A DNA stretch of 64,000 nucleotides from Sthenelais limicola (Eukaryota; Annelida; Polychaeta; Phyllodocida; Sigalionidae): positions 30,138,873 to 30,202,872 of the forward strand of contig OW804102.1 in the NCBI GenBank assembly GCA_942159475.1, in the 5' to 3' direction. The position numbers and the translations under genes are program-made. This document shows positions 55,630-64,000 of the stretch, piece by piece. Within the stretch, counting starts at the first letter, position 1, and each line of letters opens with the position of its first letter. Below the pieces are notes generated by a model, which worked only from the letters and a program-made list of their open reading frames with translations, did no database searches and was not told the DNA's origin.

Positions 55630-55790
55630 TTTGTTATTTATTTATTTTTTATTGATTATACTGGGGAGATTCTCCCCGCTATTGCAGGATTTTAAAAGTG
55701 CCCAGTCTCTCCAGATAGATTCACCAACTATTACATAAGATGTCGGGTAGTAATTCATGCTAGGGATAATCACTTACAGTAGTGTGGCCC
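55630..55790 (-). repeat. Possible LINE 3' end, - strand
   Basis: TTTATTTATTTTTTATTGAT followed by ATACTGGGGAGATTCTCCCC resembles the 3' end of LINEs seen from the complementary strand. No coding part follows. Confidence 0.3.
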
Positions 55791-56404
55791 TGCATCTAGT
55801 TATTTAAAAAGAAATTATAACAATTGACAAGAAATAAGATATATAGTATGGTGAGAGGCACAAAAATTCATATTCAAAATCAAAGGGAATAATCACTCAA
55901 GAGTGGTCCCATATGGAATAGTTTTTCAGTATTAAAAACAAACATGTAAATAGAAAACCTTATCAGTTCATGGCAAAGCACGGGAGCTATACTCATGTAT
56001 AGAGGTAAGGCAGATAAAGAGGAGTTTTATGTGGTAGTTCAGGAAATACATTTCACAATTTAATCATCCAAGGTAGATGAAAGCCATTTATTATTTTCAT
56101 ATTTTCTTTATGGGCGTCCTCTCTTCAGAGCAAGATATTCTTGTGATAGATTGTAAATAAAAGAAACATTTATGTTGAAGGGATTTAAACAGCCTCACAC
56201 AGGCTGTCTGTCAGCTTACGATCATCGCTAACAAATACAACCACTAGGTGACGCCACTGTTCCAGGTACTAGGGAGATCCAAGCGACCTATACTTGTATT
56301 CTTCTCGGGAACAATATATATTAACGTATGATAGTTTTAGCATTTTGCGGATGTGGTGTTGGATTTTGATAGAGGGATGAATTATAGATATATATTATTA
56401 TATA

Positions 56405-57198
56405 AATATTATATATTACAGGATAATGAGTCACTAGTATCGAAAATTATTTTCCAAAGTGTTTTATTCACAGAAGCCCTTGCTCAGAATAATAATTTTG
56501 AGTTTTGGGGTGTCTGGAGTTGCTAGTAGCACAAACATTACCCAAATGTATACAAAAAAATACAAAAAAAAAAAAACATTACCCAAATGTCATGACAGTG
56601 TAATATCACTCATTACAAGTCCGTGGTCATATCTAGTGTGTATGTGTTTATTATATGTGCATCCCTCTTGAGAGGTGCAATAAGTGGGGTGCAATAAGAA
56701 TATTCATATAGCATGCATACTATAATTATGAACTACTTCGTCACCATGTCGGCTACTTTTTTCAGATTTACACATGATACATTTGTGATTACACATCAAG
56801 TTTTATACCCATATAATATATATAGAATGAAACCTGCCTGCAATAATAAGACAATTATTAGACTTGATTTGTCCGCATAAGCACTCTGCCTACCGCATTG
56901 TGCTTATGCGGATGAATCAAGTCCAATTAATTTTCGATTACTGCCGGCTCCTTCCATTCTCTCTCTATCTGTATCCATGCATTTCTAAGGTAACCATAAT
57001 AGAGTATAAATATTTAGCAGATGTATTAGTAATCGTCCACCAAGAATTATTATCAAAAACGTCAAACTGAAAATATAGAAATACTTGTTTTTAGCTGTTT
57101 TCATTGGAATCGTCTTGATCTTACCGTTTCAAATAATAATCATATCTCAAAATTCTTTTTTACGACTTGTGACTCATTTATCTTAACACATCACAAAT
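56405..57198. mobile_element. Fam-G-type foldback, large copy
   Basis: TTACAGGATAATGAGTCACT at the left; at the right CATTGGAATCGTCTTGATCT, ATATCTCAAAATTC, CGACTTGTGACTCATTTATC and TTAACACATCAC, the inverted Fam-G end. The interior differs from other copies and includes a hairpin at about 56860-56940. Confidence 0.5.
56860..56940. repeat. Hairpin, about 25-bp arms
   Basis: GACTTGATTTGTCCGCATAA..GCAC and its inverted form, with a 15-base loop (TCTGCCTACCGCATT). Context words are shared with 48440-48720. Confidence 0.8.
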
Positions 57199-57254
57199 GT
57201 CACCAAATCCCAAGTCTCGCCTTGCCTGCTATTAAAGTTATATACCTTAGTGAG

Positions 57255-57425
57255 ATAAGACCGAGGGTGAGGTAATAATATTCGTATAGTTGTATGAAGA
57301 GTTTGTATTCAAGTCGAGGACTTGTTAAATAGTGATGGAAGACCGAGGGTCTGTTGGATTGATAATATTCATACGGCAATAGTTTGTGTTTGAGTCGATG
57401 ACTCGAAGTATCGACTGTGTATTCA
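57255..57425. repeat. Tandem duplication, about 90-bp unit
   Basis: AGACCGAGGGT, AATAATATTCGTATA and GTTTGTATTCAAGTCGAGGA recur once in diverged form. Confidence 0.7.
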
Positions 57426-58439
57426 TGCCTTGAGCGCTGTACCAAAACCAGATGGTGGGATACGCCCTATTTAGTATTACCGACTGCAGCAGGCCTTTGG
57501 GGATGGTACATACATGTCAACAACCATTGTTCTAATATAGTGACGGAATTTTCGTACAAGTTGTGTTTAACTAAACTAGCTATATCATGTTCAGTATCAT
57601 GTTCTTGATGATGAATAATTTGTGCAATATCATCATATAAATTATTTTAATATTTGTTGATATCTGACTAATCTCTTAGAATTTGATGCAACAAAGGTAG
57701 TGCTTAAATGTTACAAATATTGCTTGAATTAAAAGAAACCAGTACATACAAAATTAAATTTTATTTTTCCCGATCAATAGCTCTTCTAATTGTCAGGATA
57801 TTATTTCTAACCAATTTAGAATAAAAAATATACCATATTCTATACAGATTAGAATATTTCAGGTTGTGTCTCAGAACAGACAGCCATTTTACATTTGTCT
57901 AATTTTCGAGTCATTTTATTCTTTTAATTTCACTTAATATATTCACACCTGGAACTCGGTTTTCTTTTTAATTCACACATTTAGATGTTCATGTCATTCT
58001 GTTTAAATTGGGGAAAGAATGAGGGAGGTTAAGATTGAAATAACTGATAAAAGTAAGTTTAATGGGGTTCTGGGATATACTGTTTCCCCTGACCAGAGGT
58101 TTGGGTGGCAGTACTAAGCATGTGTCTATTTTGGGCGAAAATGGATTTCAAATGGGGTCATAACTCATCGGGAATGGGTAGGACCTGTTGGATAGAAATC
58201 AACCACCCTCTTCCTCTCAATTTCTCTCCCTTCCTTCACTAATATTGCGTTGTGCTTCCCAGGTATGTTAATATCCTATCATCTTCATTCAAAATATAAC
58301 AATTCAGCAGCATTTAAAATAGTACTATGCAAGCTGAGGCCGTTTTCCTTTATGTTTCAATGCTAAGGATTTCTAAAATGTCATGTCTGACAGCATTAGA
58401 TGTCAGATGTTGCTCTTGAGGCCTTAATTCATATCGACA

Positions 58440-58630
58440 CGGCCCTATTCTTAGATCGACACATTTGAAAGGCAGCTAGTGACAAATGACAAAGACACTT
58501 TCTTAGCGTGACAAATCGACAAAGACCTTAACAGTCCTTAACGGCAAACATTTGGCTGTTTTACGAAAATATAGCGACAAACGACAAAATGACAAATGAC
58601 AATTGCTGTTTTTTGGTAGCGACAAGAGAA
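58440..58630. repeat. GACAAA-rich repeat
   Basis: The words CGACAAA, TGACAAA and CGACACA occur about ten times in 190 bp, clustered as CGACAAAATGACAAATGACA. It is not a regular tandem array. No frame. Confidence 0.6.
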
Positions 58631-58813
58631 ATTAGATACCCCCCTCAGGAGCCCTATGTCAGATGCTAGAATTCGCGCCCACCTTGTAACGGTGAATGCA
58701 GAGCGAATTTAGCAACCAAACCAATAAAAACTGCTCTAAACACAACAAATGCTGTCGTCTCTTATTTCAACCAATCACATGACTTTATATATCTTGTATT
58801 ATCACAAGGAGTT

Positions 58814-59297
58814 GGATATAGAAGGCAGGAGACGACTGGAGAAAATAAGACAAAGATTCAATGGGAGAGTGAAGAATTGAATAGGAATTGTTGCTATTGG
58901 ACGGGTTGGTCCCTGCAAGTCCAATAGAACAATTAATTTGGTTGGTTGTTTTTTTATTTTTACTGAATTCTTCCTGACCTCCTCTACAGCATTGAGTACT
59001 GTGAGTTCCATTTATTTCAGCAATTGGATTGTATTTGCTTGTACTTTATTTAAGAGATTATTGTCATTTGATTTGATTCATGTGTGTATAGCCTACACTA
59101 GGGGCTCTAGTGCTGAATATTTGCCTCGCCCCAGTGTAGAAGGGAAAGACAGCTCCTACCCCACGAGATTGTATTGAATGATTATTATTGATATTTGTGT
59201 TTATGTTATATCATATTACGCAATTATGACGTAATAGTGATTAACTAATTATATAACATTTTATTTGTGAGAGAGAAAGTCTCCTGCCTTCTATCGG
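58814..59297. mobile_element. Inverted-repeat element, about 480 bp
   Basis: ATAGAAGGCAGGAGAC near 58819 is inverted as GTCTCCTGCCTTCTAT near 59280. No family member elsewhere in the window was noticed. Confidence 0.5.
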
Positions 59298-60458
59298 TAA
59301 TTATAGTTTGGTTTCTTAGATATTGAGTCAGGTATGTTGGGTTACTTCAATATATCCATTCCATTAAGCTATATAATAAACAAGTCTACTCTTCTTTAAT
59401 CAGGTATTCATTGGTGATTTATTTATTTATATTGCATGATTAGGTAATGATGAGCGAGAGTTGGGTTCATTAACATATCCTTTCTTGAAATATCTTTATT
59501 ACATTTAGAGTTGAGCTACCCCTAACTTATATCATTAGATCTTATCATTATCGTATGTAATATTACCTGACAGTAACTGACACTGTTAAACCATATTATT
59601 CCTTAATATTGTCTATTAAGAATATCTAGTATTATCATTGTTATCATCCTAGAATATCATACTTGAATATATATATTGGTTTTAGTATCTATTACCCTTA
59701 GTTATTACGACATCATCATATATCATATCATGTATCATAGCTGAATATCTCCCAACATTAATGTGTATTAATACAGATTAATATGTTAGATATTATCATG
59801 ATTCTCACCTTGCTCACATTGTCTTATCATTCTCATGTATATATTGTTCTACATTCTTCATCAATAAAAGCCAATCAGAGAAAGCTTAAGATCCGATTCA
59901 TATCTTCATTACTTAATGTAATAATTATGTGATAAATAACTTCACACAACATTTACATATGTACATACCCTGATCGATTGCAATACATCAGTGTTACTGA
60001 CGGAGCCCTATGCTGAATGATTTATTACTTTCTTTTTCTTTATAACTATTTGTTTGACCTAAGATTGGCACTTAACAGGGTGTTTTTATGTTCTTGTTTC
60101 CTTTTTGGTCCTTTTAAAAGAAATATCTGGAGGGTTATCTACTAAAACAACAACAACTTTTTGAAGGACCAGTTGCATATAAGGAGAGAGAATATGGGCA
60201 GTTTACAGCAGTTGGAATTTACACTGTGTAGCGCATTTTAAGTGCTTCACAAAGCCGATTGTACACCAATGTGTTCCAGGCTTTCATTTTATCAAATTTA
60301 CTTGAAGATCCATGGCACGACTTTGTCAAAATATTAATAAAGAAATAAACGATGGTTAGTGATGTGAGCTTGCTGTCTGGCTTTCTCCTGTGGTAACTAA
60401 AAATTGTTATTTCAAAAACCAGGTTATACACAAATTTAGTCCTTCTTTTTCTTTTCAG
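59298..60458. other. AT-rich upstream region of the secreted-protein gene
   Basis: No repeat family or exon is recognised. Because the coding exon is preceded by a splice acceptor, an untranslated first exon and the promoter should lie here or further left; I could not place them. Confidence 0.35.
60441..60458 (+). promoter_or_regulatory. Splice acceptor before the coding exon
   Basis: A pyrimidine run CCTTCTTTTTCTTTTCAG ends at AG 60457-60458, nine bases before the ATG at 60468. It decides the start: the open frame extends upstream to 60390, but that part has no ATG and lies in the predicted intron. Confidence 0.75.
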
Positions 60459-60467
60459 AAATTCACC

Positions 60468-61742
60468 ATGTTGCTAAAGCTTTGCTTACCAAGTTTTGTC
60501 CTACTTCTCACTTGTGTGGATCTCCAGGAATCTGCAGCTCTATCCTACAACGATAAGAAAGTGATGCGAAATGGCATCCAAGCTGGAAAATCTGTCGCAG
60601 ACGCACTCAAAATTGCTCGTTTTTCCCAGGCATTGTTGACATTTGGAGAGCAAAAGAACCCATGGTTAGATGGGGCTGGTATGTATGGAAAATTTCTCAG
60701 TATGTACAGACCTGGCATTGATGATCGTATACTTGTAGAAATGACACGGGGTTTTGCAGAAGTCAACCAAAGGCTTGATAATATCAAAGATGTTGTCAAT
60801 AAAGTTAGGAATGCTATCAATTGGTCATTTGTCATGGTGGACTTCAAAGATCTGGAGAGACGAATTCGTCTTGTGTATGAGGAGCTTCAGAATATCAATC
60901 ATGCACCAAACAAGGACCATGCAATTGCTGAATTCATAAGGGTTTATGAGTCTGAGTATACAGAGTCAGGGTATAAACTCCATTGGTCAATTGTTGGTAA
61001 CCGTGAGTCAATTGAACTAAACATTCTCTCTGCTGCAAGGAAGTTCCGTGATTCCCGAAAAGACATCCAGGATTTTATGCGAGGTCTCATGGATTTGATG
61101 ATGAAGGCGTCATCAGTTGAGGTGGCCCATGAGATCTACAAAAATGAAGACCGGGACGAGAGATCTATATGGAAAAGACGACTGACTGAGGAGCGAAGTA
61201 CCATGCAAAGTGTTGATAATGAACTTGAAAATGAGTGGAAGGACCTCTATGAGGGAGAAGCTGAACATTTAGCAAAGGAGTTTGAAGAATTGAGTCATCA
61301 ACATTTTGCAAATCGTGTTTATGGCTTCTTTAGTGAAAAGTACTATTGGCGTAAATGGAATGTTTTCTCCTTTGGTATTGGTTGCCTGGGCTGGTACTTT
61401 CTATCGACCAACGGTACATATATTTCCAAGTATAGCTTTGGCAGACACATGGTCATTGCCTCAGCTGATGAGAACAGCCATTTTGATTACAACCTTGCCA
61501 TGTCCTATACTATAGATCGTACATGTAGCACATCAGCCCATTCATGTTATTGGGATGCTTACTTGAGATATGGTGATGTGGCCCCAATGTATGGAGTGAT
61601 GAGGCTCACCATTGGTACTTATTCAAAATGTGCAATGGGCAGAAAAGGAGCACCAAGGAGACAAACCTTTGGACGTGTAAACCTCATTTACTGGGAGGGT
61701 AGACACAAATATGTACGACTTAATGTCATCTATGCAGGCTAG
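60468..61742 (+). CDS. Secreted cephalotoxin-like / rapunzel-like protein
   Basis: A single 424-codon exon. Residues 1 to about 24 are a signal peptide (hydrophobic LPSFVLLLTC core), so the product is secreted. Residues 25-285 look mainly helical: KSVADALKIARF, GAGMYGKFLSMYRPG (70-84), an amphipathic coiled-coil-like EMTRGFAEVNQRLDNIKDVV (91-110), an E/R/K-rich stretch at 225-275. Residues 290-424 look beta-rich, with four cysteines (306, 353, 360, 388) that could pair. N-glycosylation sequons are at N118 (NWS) and N315 (NGT). The layout, in particular GFAEVNQRLD after a small-residue helix, resembles the cephalotoxin-like proteins of marine invertebrates and the rapunzel-like proteins of fish. 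It is much shorter than full cephalotoxin and shows no TSP1, EGF or LDLR modules. Whether it is toxic, structural or immune is not shown. The gene is + strand, alone, with MITEs well to the left and an AATAAA just downstream. Confidence 0.85.
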   Translation: MLLKLCLPSFVLLLTCVDLQESAALSYNDKKVMRNGIQAGKSVADALKIARFSQALLTFGEQKNPWLDGAGMYGKFLSMYRPGIDDRILVEMTRGFAEVNQRLDNIKDVVNKVRNAINWSFVMVDFKDLERRIRLVYEELQNINHAPNKDHAIAEFIRVYESEYTESGYKLHWSIVGNRESIELNILSAARKFRDSRKDIQDFMRGLMDLMMKASSVEVAHEIYKNEDRDERSIWKRRLTEERSTMQSVDNELENEWKDLYEGEAEHLAKEFEELSHQHFANRVYGFFSEKYYWRKWNVFSFGIGCLGWYFLSTNGTYISKYSFGRHMVIASADENSHFDYNLAMSYTIDRTCSTSAHSCYWDAYLRYGDVAPMYGVMRLTIGTYSKCAMGRKGAPRRQTFGRVNLIYWEGRHKYVRLNVIYAG

Positions 61743-61854
61743 ACAACGGAAAACATGACTTTTGATGTCTTGACGAGGGCAATGGATGCAATCCACTATT
61801 CACTATTAAAAGAGGAAAATGATATAAAGAACCTGATGAGAAGATTTTTGTTTG

Positions 61855-61860
61855 AATAAA
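61855..61860 (+). promoter_or_regulatory. Polyadenylation signal AATAAA
   Basis: AATAAA 113 bases after the stop at 61742, followed by a T/G-rich stretch (TGTTGCCGTGTAG). It gives a short 3' untranslated region. Confidence 0.7.
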
Positions 61861-62184
61861 TGTTGCCGTGTAGAAACTGTTACACTTTACCATCTCTTCC
61901 CTACTTGCTGTGAAAATGGGTGGAATTTATTCTAATTAACATACAGTGAGTCAGCAGCTTCATCTCCTGTTGGTCTCCACCATCTGCTGCCAGTTCTTGC
62001 CTGCCTCTTTCTACCTGGTAACTTTTCATAAATTTCTTAATACATCAACTGAAAACCGGAGACTGATGATTGATCCCTCTCTTATCAGGATTCCTCTCTC
62101 AATTAAAAACCTCAAGGGCAATGACTGTACCAGCGCTCATTAACTCTCACGACCAGGAAAGATCTAAAAAAAATACCAGCTAAC

Positions 62185-62590
62185 CCTATTCTATATATTG
62201 TGCCAATATTTAATGTAAACATATTTCTTTTGTCCAACGGCTTGTATTGTAACATAAATAACCGTTTCAGTAAGAGTTGATAGATAACCGCTTCAGTAAA
62301 GTTTGCATCATGTAATGATGTATTAACATCATTCATAGGGTCATGAAATGGAGTAATACAATTTAGTTTAAAAATAATCATTTTTATTCCACCAGTAAAC
62401 AACTACAAAATATGTCAGCTATTTTATGTACTATACCAATTTTGAATGTAACCATATTTCTTATGTCCGAAAGCATGTATTGTAATAAACCGCTTCAGTA
62501 GAGTTTACATCCTATAATATTATTTCAAAAGCATTCAATGGCTTATGAAATGAAGTTATGCAATTTAATTAATAAATAATCGTTATTAAG
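62185..62590. repeat. Tandem duplication downstream of the gene, about 230-bp period
   Basis: The order CCAATATTTAATGTAAACAT, ATTTCTTTTGTCC, TGTATTGTAA, AACCGCTTCAGTA, GTTTGCATC, GTCATGAAATGGAG, TACAATTTAG recurs at 62430-62580 with moderate divergence. It lies after the polyadenylation signal. Confidence 0.7.
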
Positions 62591-62849
62591 TCATTACTAC
62601 GACCTGTGTGGAGACTAATAAATTCATACACCATAATTCTGCACATTTTTGTAGTTTAAATATGATTTGAATTTTCATGCAGGTCCAACATGAATGTATA
62701 ATAAGGTTGAGATTTGTGTTACCTAAAAGCATCTCATCCAAACGATATCAAGGGTGAAATTAAACACTTGAGAGACAAATGTAGAATCAGCTGGGATAAC
62801 ATCTCCTGCGGGCCCGAATGCTGAAGGGCTGTATGCTATACTGAGAGGC

Positions 62850-63010
62850 CTTAAAGTCTATTTATTTATTTTTGTATTTCTTTATTTAACCAGGTGTTAT
62901 AAACAGGGTTAGGCATTTGCCTGCCCTTTCATCTTTGGGTATCAGGCTGTTCGCCTGATTTCCACCCCAACCCTGGCATATTTAAGTGCTCAAGGTTTAT
63001 TCAGATATTG
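62850..63010 (-). repeat. Possible LINE 3' end, - strand
   Basis: ATTTATTTATTTTTGTATTT followed by CTTTATTTAACCAGGTGTTA, the usual look of a LINE 3' end on the complementary strand. No coding part. Confidence 0.35.
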
Positions 63011-63774
63011 ACAAATTGGTTGGGATTTGAGGAAAATAGGTGAAAAATGAGAAGAGATGAGATGGGTATATGATGAAAGAAATATGATGTACGATATACA
63101 TTTGTGTAATATTTTGGTATACTGGTTGGTACAAGTCTTGAAAAAGTAACTAGTTATAATGGTCTATCTGAAAGTATCTTTAAGTATCTTAAAGGCTATA
63201 CTATTTACAGGTTATTACTCAACTGTTATGAATGTGTATGATGTTACCAAAAGTTGATGTATTAATCACCTGTAGAAGTTCACTACCCATACAATATTCC
63301 TAGTCCAGGGGGATCTGTCATAAAAATATCTTAGACCTGATCATAAGGATGGCCTCTGATAGCCTCCGATCTTTTTTATACCTGGTAAACCCTAATGAAC
63401 GTGCAATGACACTGATACGTTGGTCATAATTGTAAATGAAATACAGCAACTTTGAAAATCATCATTTGGTTCTCATTCCGAATTTGATTTCCCCTAAAAA
63501 CATCGTTTTATTTTCGTAATTGCAGTAGTCACCCAGATACCCACCAGTCGCAGCTCCAGGGCATTATCTATCTTCTCTTTTGCTTCATTCTATTTCAGGA
63601 GACAGCGAATTGACCAAACAACAGGGTTGATTTTATCATCAAATAAACATTGACATGAATGGATAATACAATAGAAAGTTTATATACTTCCGAATAAAAT
63701 ACTAAACATATTATATACCTCAGATGTAAAAAGTATATATTCAGGTGTAAAATATTAAATATTGTATTGTCCTT

Positions 63775-63960
63775 TAGTGATTACCTTGATCAGTGGAGTG
63801 ACAACTATAGGAAGACACTAAACAGATTAATAGCCTCCATTTCAGGTCTGCCGGTGCACTGGTGGTGTATAATCCCTCGACATAGCCTCAAAATTATCCA
63901 CTAAACAGTGCACCAGTAAGCCCTCAATATCAATCATTGATTCTTTAATAATGAATTTAA
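63775..63960. repeat. Fam-J inverted-repeat element, copy 2
   Basis: ACTAAACAGATTAATAGCCT, then TGCCGGTGCACTGGTG, and near the right GTGCACCAGTAAGCCCTCAA..ATCATTGATTCTTTAAT. These correspond to the parts at 44925-45108. Confidence 0.6.
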
Positions 63961-64000
63961 CATAATGAATTCAACACAAATATTTTAAAAAAAGATTTGA

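Noticed and set aside
60390..60467. 26-codon N-terminal extension of the secreted protein
   Set aside because: It has no ATG and contains the pyrimidine tract and AG of a splice acceptor, while the ATG at 60468 is directly followed by a signal peptide.
1..64000. CRISPR arrays, tRNA or rRNA genes, prokaryotic operons
   Set aside because: No regular repeat-spacer array, no A/B-box cloverleaf and no rRNA segment were found. The regular short repeats in Fam-K are not evenly spaced and switch orientation.

Overview
The window looks like intergenic and intronic DNA from a metazoan, probably a marine invertebrate. It is AT-rich, gene-poor and full of short inverted-repeat elements. Coding sequence is broken by introns with GT..AG boundaries, polyadenylation signals are AATAAA, and there is a LINE-type retrotransposon. 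Nothing looks prokaryotic. I cannot name the species or phylum from the sequence alone. All family names below (Fam-A to Fam-K) are working labels for repeats recognised by comparing parts of this window with each other.

Genes. One convincing host gene lies on the + strand at the right end: an uninterrupted 424-codon exon (60468-61742). It encodes a secreted protein with a signal peptide, a helical N-terminal part and a cysteine-containing C-terminal part. It has a clear splice acceptor just before the ATG and an AATAAA 113 bases after the stop. It resembles the cephalotoxin-like / rapunzel-like secreted families. A second, small gene is inferred at 5.8-10.6 kb (+) from three exons with good splice sites (8449-8575, 9196-9360, 10292-10389) and a YY1-type first exon. 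Its middle exon is 165 bases long, has the same intron phase on both sides, and carries an in-frame stop, so skipping it gives a 72-residue protein. A third possible gene starts at a CCAAT/GC-box promoter-like patch near 29.2 kb, with a possible second exon at 30400-30633. The only other long reading frame is an 846-codon LINE ORF on the - strand (33339-35879), 5' truncated but open and with catalytic motifs present.

Mobile elements and repeats fill most of the rest. Fam-C is a roughly 235-bp inverted-repeat element with about 15 copies. Fam-A (109-bp foldback, TTA target duplications), Fam-D (199-bp, TTAA target duplications), Fam-B (about 340-450 bp, carrying STAF/ZNF143-like and YY1-like motifs), Fam-E/H, Fam-F, Fam-G and Fam-J have 2-6 copies each. 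Several are nested: Fam-A in Fam-H (24.1 kb), Fam-D in Fam-G (24.8 kb), the LINE in Fam-G (33-36 kb), and a Fam-C copy inside a satellite (37.6 kb).

The most unusual element is Fam-K (38027-40403). It is a 2377-bp element with perfect 27-bp terminal inverted repeats, no credible transposase ORF, and fourteen copies of a 16-17-bp motif, GCGTTCGGAACTAACA, arranged in oriented blocks. There are also old tandem arrays (about 84-bp units at 18.85-19.36 kb with a relic at 37.4-37.9 kb; about 50-60-bp units at 42.88-43.26 kb; very diverged about 160-bp units at 53.2-54.1 kb), perfect or near-perfect hairpins (20.0, 28.6, 29.4, 31.5, 48.6, 56.9 kb), and simple-sequence tracts.
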